From: Vandiemenella viatica
Lineage: Eukaryota; Arthropoda; Insecta; Orthoptera; Morabidae
DNA: 64,000 bases
Direction: 5' to 3'
Assembly: GCA_031002005.1 (NCBI GenBank)
Contig: CM061919.1
Location: forward strand, 20,407,687 to 20,471,686
Position numbers and translations under genes: made by a program. This document shows positions 23,570 through 34,715 of this stretch, one piece after another; position 1 is the first letter of the stretch, and every line of letters starts with the position of its first letter. A model generated the notes under the pieces. That model saw only the letters and a list, made by a program, of their open reading frames with translations. It did not search any database and was not told where the DNA came from.

Positions 23570-24252
23570 CAGAAAATCACGTCAGTTTGAAAAATAATCT
23601 GTTTATCTAATAAGCGCTGAAATTATCACTTTATTTGCAAAGAATTTCATATATAGCCAGCAGCCGAGAAAGCCCTTTCTGCCTCCTCATTCGTTGGTTT
23701 GATTGAAATGGTCATAAATAAAAAACTTTTTGAAAAACTTAACAACTTTCTGCACTTTTTTGAGATCATCATATCTGGGAATCACCTCAGTATGTGGAAT
23801 ATCCAGTGCTACGATCACGCTTTGTGCTTCAATTGTGGCGTCCAGGTCTTTGTGGTCTACGTCCGAGTGAAAGTTTTTTCTATGCTCTCAATTTCTTTCA
23901 GTGGTTTTTTTTGGGGGGAGGGGTATAAAACATCGACAACTGCCAATTGTGTGCTGTGTGAAAAGTACAATTGCAGGTACGAAGGCAGAACGTTTTCCAT
24001 GACGCTTGTTCCATTAGATCTTTTGCCGATAACAGCAGTTTCAACAGCAACACCAAAGCCTGTCAGTCGTTCCTTGACCAAACTGATGCAATGCTCCGTG
24101 GTGCACGAACCCTGTATTCTAAGCAAGCTGATATTAAAATGTGTTTCTTTGCGGTGAACATAACCCCGGGTCCACACGCTTGGCACTTGCCGAAAACTCC
24201 AAACCTTTACAAACGCTTGGTTAATTGTGGGGCCGAACATTGACAGCCACAC
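23570..24252 (-). pseudogene. Second hAT transposase fragment (dimerisation end)
   Basis: On the minus strand, 24252-23857 encodes a fragment with 'SNGTSVMENVLPSYLQLYFS' and 'HSTQLAVVDVLY', matching the DGAsVM...H..QLAvvDVLY region of a hAT subfamily. Further on, at about 23707-23655, comes NEEAERAFSAAG, the signature of the hAT C-terminal dimerisation domain. Stops and frameshifts lie between. It runs opposite to the transposase at 22400-23440 and is a different lineage, so it belongs to another nested hAT, perhaps the one whose end is at 25886. Confidence 0.75.
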
Positions 24253-24629
24253 GCTTGCGAATGCGCTGGTATGTTTTGGAGAAGAAAGCGTGAGGGACGT
24301 CGATGTTGTGTTGGATATAAATTTTTGCTTAACCTATATTTATCATAAAAATTTAAACGAAAATGAAAATATACGAGAAAGACGGCGAAGAAGATGGTGG
24401 ATGTTAAAAATCCATAGAAACCGTTCCAGGTATAATTTCATTCATGTAACTATGTTTAGTATGTAGTTTCATGTATGTATTTCATTTAATATAATTAGGG
24501 GCCTATATGAAATTATTGTTTTATAATTGAAATTGTATAATAATTATTGTTTTTACAGTATTATAATGTCTATATCAATTATTTTTTGACTGCAGAGAAT
24601 TTATGGAAAATAACTTTAATGAGCTACTT

Positions 24630-24880
24630 TATGACTTTTTATTTTGCTTATGGCTTTACGCCTTGTCAGCAACGAGGTCATTAGAGGCGGGAAAGACATG
24701 GGGCAAGGAATGGGAAAGAATTCGGATTTGGCCTTTTCTGAAGGAAGCATCCCGGCATTCGTCTAGAGTGATTTGGAGAAACAATGGAAACCGCAAATCT
24801 CAATGCCCGGATGAGGATTCGATCCGGTCCTGCCGAATGCGAGGCCAGAGCGTTAATTGCTCACCCACTACGCTCGGTGA
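24630..24880 (-). repeat. SINE, diverged copy
   Basis: Minus strand, with the same order of blocks as the other SINEs: head ending CCGAGCG at 24880, B-box-like GGATCGAATCC, then the body. It is about 15-20% different by eye from 20685-20948, so it is an older copy or subfamily. The expected A tail is eroded. Confidence 0.8.
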
Positions 24881-25559
24881 CCACGCTTCTTTATGAGCCA
24901 TCTTGATAACTTCTGCCGGAAGAGATATGCTGATTTTGAATATTAGCATTCAAGGAATGTGAAATATCGTTGTTGAACCAATTACTCATTTTTCCTGCGG
25001 CACTTCTATCACAACAAACAGGAACGCATGTCTGTCCGCCGTCAGTGCACAAAGTGTATCAAGTCCGCAGAAACGAGTAGGCGCTTTACAAGCACTTGCC
25101 GCAAACTTTCTTTGATTTGTGCCAAAAACAGACACTCGATTGGATCAGCCACAAGTGCCAGCCTACACAAGTCAAGTTAAACGCTCTATCAACACGTTTC
25201 AATTTGTGACGGCTTGACGAGGTTTAGCAAGCGTGTGGTCCCGCCTTCAAATATAGGTGATTTTTTTTTTTTTTTTTTTTTTTGGACGTCTACTCATCAA
25301 ACATTCGACGAAAATATTCGCAATTGTTTCTTGAAATATTCAAACTGAACAATTATGTCATTTGAAAACTTTGTTATCATAGATCTTATAGAATTAGCAG
25401 AATTAGGAAATAGAAATCCACTTTTTGAAAAGAAATAACTGAAATACAATGAAGTACAGTTTATGACAAAAACATTTTAACACATCATTTATGCACTAGA
25501 TTTTGAAATATCTGTCAATAGCTGTAACCTTCTTTTTGTATTGTTTTTACTTACTCCTC
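24881..25559. other. hAT interior or flank, with T run
   Basis: No clear frame. A 24-base T run is at 25260-25283. It probably belongs to the hAT whose end is at 25886. Confidence 0.4.
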
Positions 25560-25886
25560 AGAAACAACTCTAGTTGTATCTTTTTTGTGTGGGAGCTAGT
25601 TTTGCAATAGGACGACATAACTCAAATTACAGTACTGCACACAACACAAACACACAAACACACATTTGTTGCCGTGAGTCAAATGTCAACTTGAAGGATA
25701 CAGTTAAACGGGGAGATACAACCGGTAAAGAACGAGTCGGACCGGAAAGTGACGACAGGGAGACACGGTGACGAAGACTGAAACATGTTTTCAATTTTAC
25801 GGATTGCGGATCCGCTTAATTAGGTGCTGGATCCGCCAGACTGCCAAATGATGCCGGATCCCGCATTGCTGGATTGCAGTCCCTAG
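25560..25886 (-). mobile_element. hAT end (TAGGGACTGCAATCC terminus)
   Basis: Read on the minus strand, this starts TAGGGACTGCAATCC and matches the left part of the hAT at 42008, including repeated GCGGATCC blocks and CTGTAATTTGAGTTATG. The matching 42008 copy has a SINE inserted that is missing here, so this copy is an empty site for that SINE. The partner end was not found. Confidence 0.7.
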
Positions 25887-26343
25887 CTACATCCCAGCTA
25901 AAGTTTAAGTAAGTCATTGGTTGATTTAAAAAAAATCACGATGTTTCTGCCAATGCTACAAGTTAAAATTGTTTGATTATGAAGTCGCACTATGGTATAT
26001 ATGGAAGGACAAGGGTATGACAACAGAAAATCTTAGAGAACTAGACCTTATGAAAGAGTTAAATAAGATGGAAATATTCTAGAGATCCAACTGACCTGTC
26101 TGTGCATGCTTGGTGTACACAGAAAACTTTTACAAGAAAATTGTGATAAAATTGCAGATGAAGTAGCTCGAAAATTATTATTAGTATAATTATATATACT
26201 AATTAATTAAAATATAATAATGTTAATTAATTATTCAATTAATAGAGTATATATGCATTACATTAATAAACTTTTTTTAGCATACATATTATCAGTTTTC
26301 TCTTGCCTGCTCCCCCCTAAACAAAATCCTGGCTACGCCCTTG
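25887..26343. other. Right end of the large hAT
   Basis: AT-rich non-coding sequence leading to the CCTGGCTACGCCCTTG terminus. A short trace of frame near 26080-26160 is too decayed to name. Confidence 0.5.
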
Positions 26344-26551
26344 CGCCTATTCCATATTATCCTCCACATGACATTTTTTTAAACGTTGTTTATTAATTAA
26401 AAATATTGACTTGACAGCTTTCTGATGAGATGTATACGATAACAATAAGTTAAAGTTAGCATTGGTTTTATTTTCAGACGCTAAATTAAATTCATTACCG
26501 ATTTATAGAACAAAATGTAAATGGTATTCCATATTACCCGATTCTCCTCTA

Positions 26552-27728
26552 CTCATACATTCTTTGTTTGGGGTTATGCTTACAAGTGGTTTGATGTTGT
26601 CGTTCCTTCAAAAAAGGTAATTGCAAAACGTCTTGTAACTTCAGCAGCACAATTTATGACGAATAGATTAAGTCAGTTTTTAAGTAGAGCTCAATTTAAT
26701 TCATTTCCTAATAATTGTTTTGTCAAGAAACTGTGGATTACTTTAACTCCGATTGGATTGGAAGCTAGTTTTCAAACTGGTAGTACTTTAAGTGCAAGTG
26801 CCAGTATCAGCCATGTACCAATGTTAATTTACAATAAAGGACTTAATTTAGCAATTGCACATGAACCAGTTACTGTAACTAGTGAATCTACTAAACCAAT
26901 GGAAATCAGTAAAATAAGTGCCATTAGTAGTTTAGATAAAGTTATTTGGGAATCGACAGCCATGAATGATTTCCCAAGTTGTTTAATATTACCTCGAAAT
27001 TGGCCAATATATGATTCATTCATAATACCTAATGGCAAATCTGATGACAATGGTAATTTGTTTTATACCAATGAAATCTATGGAGCTCCACATTTACATA
27101 AACTATATGAACAAGGAGTTGCTGCTAAAGCTGTAGATGGGAATGTAAGTTTCAAATATGAATATGAACCACTAATTGGAGTTATTAAAAGTAGAAAACG
27201 GGCACATGGATTGGCTTGTACTGGAACAGACTATTATATTGGTAGTAATTCTCTTCCTGGCCGTTATAGTTCATCAGATCATAAGAAACTTAATGAGGTA
27301 AAGGATAAAGGTGTGAAACCGTTATCTGTTAATCTGTTAATGTAAAATTAATGCCTTCATTTACTTTAGGAATTAATCCTATAGTGAATAATGCACCTGC
27401 TGATGCAAACAGTTATGTTAATGCCAAAATGATTTTAAAGATGGAAACTGCAATTGAAATTGCATTTTCTATTGAAACTTATAACACTATGGTTCAAACA
27501 TTAGATCATAGTAATGAATTGTATTCAAAGGGAGATCTTGACAGTGTAACATTCTTTTATGAGGGAATTTCTTTCGATTCTGGTGCAGCTGTAGCGACAA
27601 CAGTAAATCCAAGTAGTGATCATGCTGCAGCAATTACTACTGACAATATTGGCAAGAAAAAAGAAAGAGATATTGAGGAAAGGATTAATCTAGAAGTAGA
27701 GGATTTAAATAAAAATATACTGAGGTGA
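26552..27728 (+). pseudogene. Densovirus-like capsid protein (VP), 3' portion
   Basis: This encodes the main part of a parvovirus (Densovirinae-like) capsid protein, which would build the icosahedral shell. The frame is open from the Tigger junction to 27345 (the start shown at 26521 is inside the Tigger end, so it is not a real start), then continues in another frame from 27351 to 27728. The frame change coincides with a perfect 8-bp tandem duplication (ATCTGTTA at 27324-27331 and 27332-27339). Recognition rests on the overall pattern of insect parvovirus capsids (for example 'TPIGLEASFQTGSTLSASA') and the ambisense partner NS gene. The codons are AT-rich. With the Tigger insertion and this duplication it cannot make a full capsid protein. 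Confidence 0.75.
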
Positions 27729-27829
27729 TAAATGTCAAACAAATGTATTTAATATTTGTAAGTCTATGTACATGTATTACAATAAATTGTACTCAATAAA
27801 TATATTGTACAAAGAAAATGGGTTTAATT
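27729..27829. terminator. Convergent 3' ends with poly(A) signals
   Basis: Between the capsid stop (+) and the NS end (-) lie two AATAAA motifs (27783 and 27797 region). Overlapping convergent transcript ends are usual for ambisense densoviruses. Confidence 0.5.
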
Positions 27830-28592
27830 CTTTAACAAGTCTACAATTCCATGTTTTCCAATAAAATCTTTCAATCCTTTAGTCCCAAACATGTCCTTTA
27901 AAATAATCCACATTGTTACATACAATCACTGGAGTTTTTGGTAATATATAATCACTTTCAAATTTTACAGATATGTTAGTTGAATTGCCAAAAAAAAATT
28001 GTTTTTAACTGTTCTAAACTGCCAGGATCAAAGTTTAGATCGTCCATTACAATTAGCCTTCTTCTTGCACATTCTTGTAGTCCAAAAGATACATACTTAT
28101 TATTTTTGTTACACCAGCCTGTGTTGATCATGGCTGCAGATATCATTGGCACAAATGTACTCTTGAAACTATTAGGCTCACCAATTAAATTAATAAAATT
28201 TTTCTTCCCATTAGTTCTATTCAAAACATTATAATACAAGTTATAAAATACTTAATAGCGTCATCATTGAACTGATATTCTAACAAATCAAATATAATTT
28301 GTTGAGACATTTGTTCAGAATAGTAGTAAGTATCGAAATCTGAACAGTAACTTTGAAAATACACTTTTTTAGCATTATGAATATATTCCTATAGAGATTT
28401 CAAACACATTTTAGAAATTTTTAATTCCATAGTTTTAATACAATTTTTATAAACATTTTGATTTAAATTTACAAGTTTAATATTATTTAACCATTCATCA
28501 GGATGAGTTATTGAACTTATGGGAACAGTTATTATGTTATAAATTAATTGTAGTATCTCCTCGGTTGAGTATGTGACTTTTTTATATCCTTC
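27830..28592 (-). pseudogene. Densovirus-like NS1 helicase, broken, cut by gap
   Basis: The minus strand encodes the C-terminal half of a parvovirus NS1, the replication initiator with an SF3 helicase. 28592-28389 holds a helical piece. 28239-27976 holds the Walker A-like GEPNSFKST and Walker B-like RRLIVMDDLNFDP, followed by the 'LEQLKTIF' stretch. 27975-27870 continues in another frame with 'TPVIVCNNVDYFKGH'. Walker A normally reads GPPNSGKT, and the Phe in place of the last Gly would abolish nucleotide binding. A stop near 28386 and a frameshift in a T run near 27990 also break it. The N-terminal nickase part would lie in the 1,000-N gap. NS and VP converge, the Ambidensovirus-type arrangement. 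Confidence 0.8.
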
Positions 28593-29592
28593 NNNNNNNN
28601 NNNNNNNNNNNNNNNNNNNNNNNNNNNNNNNNNNNNNNNNNNNNNNNNNNNNNNNNNNNNNNNNNNNNNNNNNNNNNNNNNNNNNNNNNNNNNNNNNNNN
28701 NNNNNNNNNNNNNNNNNNNNNNNNNNNNNNNNNNNNNNNNNNNNNNNNNNNNNNNNNNNNNNNNNNNNNNNNNNNNNNNNNNNNNNNNNNNNNNNNNNNN
28801 NNNNNNNNNNNNNNNNNNNNNNNNNNNNNNNNNNNNNNNNNNNNNNNNNNNNNNNNNNNNNNNNNNNNNNNNNNNNNNNNNNNNNNNNNNNNNNNNNNNN
28901 NNNNNNNNNNNNNNNNNNNNNNNNNNNNNNNNNNNNNNNNNNNNNNNNNNNNNNNNNNNNNNNNNNNNNNNNNNNNNNNNNNNNNNNNNNNNNNNNNNNN
29001 NNNNNNNNNNNNNNNNNNNNNNNNNNNNNNNNNNNNNNNNNNNNNNNNNNNNNNNNNNNNNNNNNNNNNNNNNNNNNNNNNNNNNNNNNNNNNNNNNNNN
29101 NNNNNNNNNNNNNNNNNNNNNNNNNNNNNNNNNNNNNNNNNNNNNNNNNNNNNNNNNNNNNNNNNNNNNNNNNNNNNNNNNNNNNNNNNNNNNNNNNNNN
29201 NNNNNNNNNNNNNNNNNNNNNNNNNNNNNNNNNNNNNNNNNNNNNNNNNNNNNNNNNNNNNNNNNNNNNNNNNNNNNNNNNNNNNNNNNNNNNNNNNNNN
29301 NNNNNNNNNNNNNNNNNNNNNNNNNNNNNNNNNNNNNNNNNNNNNNNNNNNNNNNNNNNNNNNNNNNNNNNNNNNNNNNNNNNNNNNNNNNNNNNNNNNN
29401 NNNNNNNNNNNNNNNNNNNNNNNNNNNNNNNNNNNNNNNNNNNNNNNNNNNNNNNNNNNNNNNNNNNNNNNNNNNNNNNNNNNNNNNNNNNNNNNNNNNN
29501 NNNNNNNNNNNNNNNNNNNNNNNNNNNNNNNNNNNNNNNNNNNNNNNNNNNNNNNNNNNNNNNNNNNNNNNNNNNNNNNNNNNNNNNNNNNN
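28593..29592. other. Assembly gap, exactly 1,000 N
   Basis: A placeholder-size run of N. Densovirus NS is on the left and a LINE on the right, so the true length and content are unknown. Confidence 0.99.
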
Positions 29593-29850
29593 CGAGCATA
29601 TAATATGCTCCATACCTCTACTACAAACAGATGTTTTAGATATGGGACGGTAGTTTCCAGGCTCACTTCAGTCACCTATCTTTAAAATCGGAGTTACTTG
29701 CGCGATTTTCCAGTCTGAAGGTACTTTTCACTCTTCTAATGATTTACTGAATAAAACAGAGAGAAATAGTCCGATTTCCTCCGTATACTCTGAAAATACA
29801 TCCGGGTCCGGGCTCATGTCGCTCTTGGCAACCAACATAATAAACTTCAT
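29593..29850 (-). pseudogene. LINE reverse transcriptase fragment
   Basis: Minus strand, starting at the gap. The fragment carries the RT finger-domain signature around VPSDWKIAQVTPILK and PGNYRPIS, broken by two stops. It is the N-terminal side of an RT of the CR1/Jockey-like group; the rest of the RT would be in the gap. Confidence 0.75.
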
Positions 29851-31111
29851 AGAATATATGTACATAAGCATGATTGCATAACTTGGTATTTAAAGTATAA
29901 AATATGTGATCGTCACAAACTTTTCGAAGTTTTCTTTGCAGCAACGCAAACTGATCGTTTGGGTTAAATGTACAATGGCACAAAAAAAAAAAGTATTAGA
30001 CTGTACGATGCAAGAGCTACGAAACAATCAAAACCGGTTTTGTGGGGCGAGATTGGAATGTAAATAAAAATGTAGATTCATTGTGATTTTAAATTTATTT
30101 AAAGAAATAAATTATTTGGTTAACATGAGATTCTAACTTAATTCAGTTTTTACCTAAATTTTGGAACAAAATCACATGATTTCACGTCGATCACATTCCA
30201 GGCACAACACACATATTCACAACTTAAGTGGTGTACTGTTGAAAGAATTAAACTCACTGGCATGATTCTGAATGTACTCCTACTCAAAATAAATACCCGT
30301 GAACACAATCGTTCATAAATACTATGATAATTCCAGTAATACGTTTTTCTTATTTTCTTTTAACATTTTTAATAGCTTGTTACAAATTCAGAAAACGATC
30401 AGAAACAAATTTATAAAAATTTGGGCAGGAGAACTTCTGTCGGGTCAGCTAGTCTTAATAAAAAAAAACTAATTCAATGTCAGCATAAACTGAAACATGG
30501 AAGTTGGAGAGGATACGTAATAATTTCAGGTTGGTAAAGGTAGAAAAAAATGAATACACCGTTTCTAAATAAAGGTATATACGGAATTCTGGGGGGAAAA
30601 TATAATCGTATGACGAACAGCGTCAACATTCCTTAAGAGCATTGTAAACTTAAGAGTCGTGTAAAATATTCAGTGAAATAGCCCCTAAATATTCTGCTCA
30701 AATGTATAAAGTGTAAAATCCTATTTATTGGAGCAAAACATGTGCATTACATGGGATCGTGGTAAATGGTATAATTCAGGGAATTATCGCAAGACATAAT
30801 TAAAACATGTAGTTTCAGTACTTATTCCGACAAACAGTGAAGGTAGGAAAATAAAATACCAGTTTCTCAGAGGATATTGGAATATTCTCCATTGAAGAAT
30901 CGCAGTATTATCCAGAGTGAGGAAAGCGTAATCTTGACAATAGAAAATCCTGATAGAAAAACAGAAAAATGTAGTTCAAACTTATGTCCTGCGGAGCGTT
31001 TCTTTAACTCCGGCACTAAAGACAGTATAATTCAATTGAATTTTTCTTTCATTCTTTAATTTTCCGAACGCGTTTAACTTTTTCATAAAAAATCTTCAGT
31101 GGTCTCTAGTA
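29851..31111. other. Non-coding stretch, nothing recognised
   Basis: AT-rich. Near 30455 the sequence CGGGTCAGCTAGT resembles a Helitron 3' end (CTAG then T), but no hairpin or 5' end was seen. No frame of interest. Confidence 0.3.
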
Positions 31112-31689
31112 CAGTCTTTGACTTTATTATTGGACGCCGCTGAAAAATTCTATCACTCTTATTTTCCACAATCTGGCATCAATGTCATCCCAGGAAACAG
31201 TAACGCAATACTGGCTCCGCCTCCTCGCAATCGCATTGGCGGATATTTCATTCAGAGCCGTCTATATTGCAGATTCTTCATTTCCTTAAGTCAATGTAGG
31301 AAACAATTGGCTAACAGGTAGGAATTAAGCTCCTCCCACTGACGATTCTTATTGGCACAGCAGTTCATCAACCATCCATTACATTTCTAAAATACTTTAC
31401 CAAAATCAGATCATGAAACGTATCCCAAAAGTTGTAATTAACGGGATTGCATTAAAGCGAGGCAGGAAACAGGCTCAATGCTATATATTACTGCGGTTCA
31501 TTAGCATAAAATTATAACGATAAGATTGTTATACTAAAATTCCTTCGGATAATATTTCACTCATATATCTGGTCAGACCACAAACCAAGTGATAATCATG
31601 TTCCAGGTGGTAGAAGTTTTAGTACTACCAAACTACAGAAACAAGAAATTATTTCGAAAGTGTCTCTCTCCAAAATGGATTGAATGAAA

Positions 31690-31775
31690 GTGGCACCGAG
31701 AGTGCAGTGGTACTGTGATTAGCGTTCTGGGTTGCTGAGCGAGCGGTTCAGAGTTCAAATCCAAACAGTTCTTAT
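31690..31775 (+). repeat. tRNA-like SINE head in the left arm
   Basis: A-box-like GATTAGCGTTCTGG and B-box-like GAGTTCAAATCC are correctly spaced. The inverted counterpart is at about 40470-40530. Confidence 0.5.
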
Positions 31776-32672
31776 TTATTTATTTAATTATTTATAAATT
31801 TATCTTTATCTGTCTTTTCTTTTTAAACGTACCGAAACTGCACATTGCTTATGAGTATAAGGTATCCTCGATTCTTTCTTAACTGCGTCGGGGAATAAGA
31901 TAAACATCTGCGAAAGTACTAACCAATTGCCGACGTAAGCATGAAAGACTTGCGGCGGCAGAATTGAAGGAAATCTACACGGGTTTCAAGCCGCGCCGAA
32001 ATCATATCATCTGTCCCTGTTCAAACGACACACATGTTTCCAAAATAATTATTTCACACTAGAACGAACATCGCGTTTCAGAAAGAAATAATTTACAAGA
32101 GGAATTATTGCTCTCTTTGTAGGTGGACGATAATGATTGTGCAATATATAAATAATTGATAGTTAATCGCATAGAACTAAATATTAGCACCGCAACAAAT
32201 CAAACGACCATTGTCACTAAAAAATTTACAACCAGATTATTATCGTAGGACAAAAATAAATTCTTTTATAACTGGTATAAGTAATTAAAGTTAATTGAGA
32301 ATCGGGCTTAAAGAAAGGGATTTCTTAAATTACCGTTTTTTTCCCGTTTTCAACAATGCTGTTGCTAGTTTCTGACATTATTACTTCATGATCTTTACAG
32401 CATGGCGATTTATTAAATACTGGAGCTAAATGCTCATTAATTGACAAGGCGTGAAATTACATGAGTTATTCTTTGTTTGAAATAACATAAATAAAATGAA
32501 GCATTTGGTGAATGAGGATTTCGCGTGATTGTTCTTTAGTCTCTGGTATAAAGTGGAACGCTCAAGTTTTGTCACCCGTCATAAACGACTACATAATCAT
32601 CTATGTCTCAAGGATTCAAACAAACACAGTCTACCGGTAAAGTAAGGTTGATAATGTATAAAGACCGGAAGA

Positions 32673-32740
32673 CTGAGCGTGGGAGGTGAGCGGTAACGCT
32701 CTGGCTCCAGGCAAATGATAGGATGTTTCTTATAGTAGGC
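32673..32740 (-). repeat. SINE with internal deletion, left arm
   Basis: The head (GAGCGTGGGAGGTGAGCGGTAACGC region) is joined directly to CCAGGCAAATG, which normally lies about 70 bp away. The same deletion is seen in the right arm (39500-39575), so the deletion preceded the duplication of the arms. Confidence 0.6.
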
Positions 32741-32829
32741 CAATAATAACTTTAACATCGATGAAGCAATAAACAATAAAATAAGGATATGGAGAAGGTA
32801 TTGTTAATCGATTTGAAGCCAGCTGCGGC

Positions 32830-33065
32830 CTTCTAAAAAAATTTGGATATAGCTCTTTTTTTTCCTTATGATTTTACACCTTGTCGACATAGAGGTGATT
32901 ATTGGCTGGATAGGAGTAGTGGCAAGGATTTCGTCCATGCCCTTGTAAATAACCCATTTCGGTATTCATATGGAGTGATTTGGGGAAACCTTGGAGACAA
33001 CATATCTGCATTGCCGAATTTGTATTCTAACCTAAGTCCTTCCGAATAAGAGACCAGAACGTAAA
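32830..33065 (-). repeat. Diverged SINE, left arm
   Basis: The body blocks (GGAGTGATTTGGGGAAACC) are clear and the head is eroded. The counterpart at 39150-39372 keeps the B box. Confidence 0.7.
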
Positions 33066-34015
33066 CGATTTTCAGACGACGCGTAATCATTCACAAACCG
33101 TCACAGCACCAACAAAAGCGTGTTCCGAAATGGTAATGATGTAAAAAATAGATATTTGTTCAACCTCTAAAACGGTAAATAAATAAAATAAAATAATTTG
33201 ATTCTTTATCTATCAATGCTTGGGAGACTTTACTTTTTGTATTACCCTCATGCAATTAACGTGGATTCCCACCGTATTTTCAATTACCATTTGTAAGGTG
33301 GATAATTGTGAAACCAACAAAAACTTTTGCCAAATGTGCTGCTCGTGTTAAAATATTACTTGTATTATTTACGCGTTATATAGGTATTCTTCCTTGTCGA
33401 AGGAAGTAGGAAAGTTAAGAATATTTCGTTGTAAGCGTTGCCACATTTACTCTCTGCAATGTTTCCACGATGTTCTGCCTAGTAGTATGGCTGTAGCAAT
33501 TTCCCTATACTGGAAATAGTGTTTCATAGCTGGACACACACATTGGCGAAATGAATAATTATTTATGTTCCAGTCTCATCTAGAATTATTTCATTTAACT
33601 GATTACTTCTCTCCTGACAGTTTGATTCTTTATATAGATTACTATTCAATCACGGAATGTTGTATCTATATGTATATTTTTTCTTTGGTCATATAATTAA
33701 TGAGGCACTTGATTCTATAAGTCCGGGTTTCTGAGTGGTTTTGCATTTCTATGTTCCTTTCATTTCTCAGCTTTGTCGTCTTAGACTGATAATGTCTCAT
33801 CAGCGATTATACGCTATATCTGAGAAATGCAAAAACTACTACATTAACATCAATGATACTGCTAAGACTCAATCAGATTGAATAGATGCAGATGAAAGAA
33901 AGAAAAAATAATGAAACTGTATGATAGAAACGTAAGGAAGGTTGTACGTCGGTAATAAAGTTATATACTACTTTTGCTCTAGATTTATTTAGACGAGAGA
34001 AGTATAAAAGATCAA

Positions 34016-34018
<3 letters not shown>

Positions 34019-34077
<59 letters not shown>
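34019..34077. repeat. Long poly(A) run
   Basis: About 58 A in a row. It could be the tail of a retroposon whose body is not recognisable, or an expanded homopolymer. Confidence 0.9.
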
Positions 34078-34080
<3 letters not shown>

Positions 34081-34654
34081 ATTTGATATAAAAAATGTAT
34101 TATCCATAACATGGTTGTAAACTGCATGGATAGAACCCAGAGCTTCACAGTAATGAACCTTCAAATAAAAACAGTCAAAATTTTTCAAACGTGGCGTAGT
34201 AGAAGATATTCACATTGATGTTGGCAGATGAAGTATAAAAAAACACTTGTTTTGGAAATCATGGCATAAGAAAGAATTTGTAGGAAGATATATTCACAGA
34301 AATAGACTGGATATACAGGATTACAGTTTTAAGAGTCCTTATTTTCATTAAAATCCACATACAGAACTATTGATTTCTGCGAAAAGTCACTTCACATTTC
34401 GTTATTACGGGATTCTTCAGTTCTGCTTTTCATTTTTGTTTTAATCTTTCTTCATTCCACATACCACGATGCTATAATAATACATGCAGGTAAAATGAAA
34501 TCTGAATTATAAATTACTTCGGCAGCCTAGTGATAGTCTCTTTGTTGTGTATTAGGCTTGAGTCGTGGCTATACCGTGGGATCCGAATAATTGATCGTCC
34601 TTGACTACTGACATGAACAAAGTAATTTCAGTAAAAATTCATTTACACAAAGTG

Positions 34655-34715
34655 ATTTGAACCCATGATACTGCCATTTCTTTCCATCTGCCTTAACCAT
34701 TAAGCTCCCAGACTG
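34655..34715 (-). repeat. tRNA-like remnant
   Basis: On the minus strand an A-box-like stretch (AGCTTAATGGTTAAGGC) precedes a B-box-like GGGTTCAAATC at tRNA spacing. It does not fold as a full tRNA and is probably a tRNA-derived SINE or pseudogene. Confidence 0.45.

Larger units (their letters stand above)
14682..26343 (+). mobile_element. Large hAT element (11.7 kb with nested insertions), TSD CGCCTATT
   Basis: It starts CAAGGACGTAGCCAGG and ends with the inverted CCTGGCTACGCCCTTG. The 8-bp sequence CGCCTATT flanks both sides (14674-14681, 26344-26351), as expected for hAT. Subterminal G and C runs (14706-14730) can pair. Removing the Harbinger-like element (5.1 kb), MITE, SINEs and other pieces leaves a core with a decayed ZMYM1-like transposase at about 22400-23440. 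It inserted in a subterminal motif of the Tigger element. Confidence 0.9.
12092..26549 (+). mobile_element. Tigger/pogo DNA transposon, with nested insertions
   Basis: 25-bp perfect terminal inverted repeats begin GAGGAGAATCGGGTAATATG at 12092 and mirror this at 26525-26549. TA dinucleotides flank both ends (12090-12091, 26550-26551), the usual target of Tc1/mariner-pogo elements. Removing the hAT at 14682-26343 leaves about 2.8 kb containing one transposase gene. The terminal motif GGTAATATGGAA is repeated inside both ends. The element split the densovirus-like capsid gene. Confidence 0.93.
31112..33150. repeat. Left arm of 10-kb inverted repeat
   Basis: About 2.0 kb is present again, inverted, at 39070-41150. 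The outer boundary is sharp at CAGTCTTTGACTTTATT (31112) and the inner boundary is gradual near 33150. The arm carries two SINE pieces and a tRNA-like unit near 31690-31760. No coding frame is recognised. Confidence 0.9.

Noticed and set aside
28389..29685. Long frames across the first run of N
   Set aside because: Made almost wholly of unknown residues; only 28592 downward (NS) and 29593 upward (LINE) are real sequence. The same holds for frames across the second gap.
30440..30460. Helitron 3' end at CAGCTAGT
   Set aside because: There is no hairpin upstream and no matching 5' end; too short to count.
33873..34148. Minus-strand frame with a poly-Phe run
   Set aside because: Created by the 58-base A run; not a gene.
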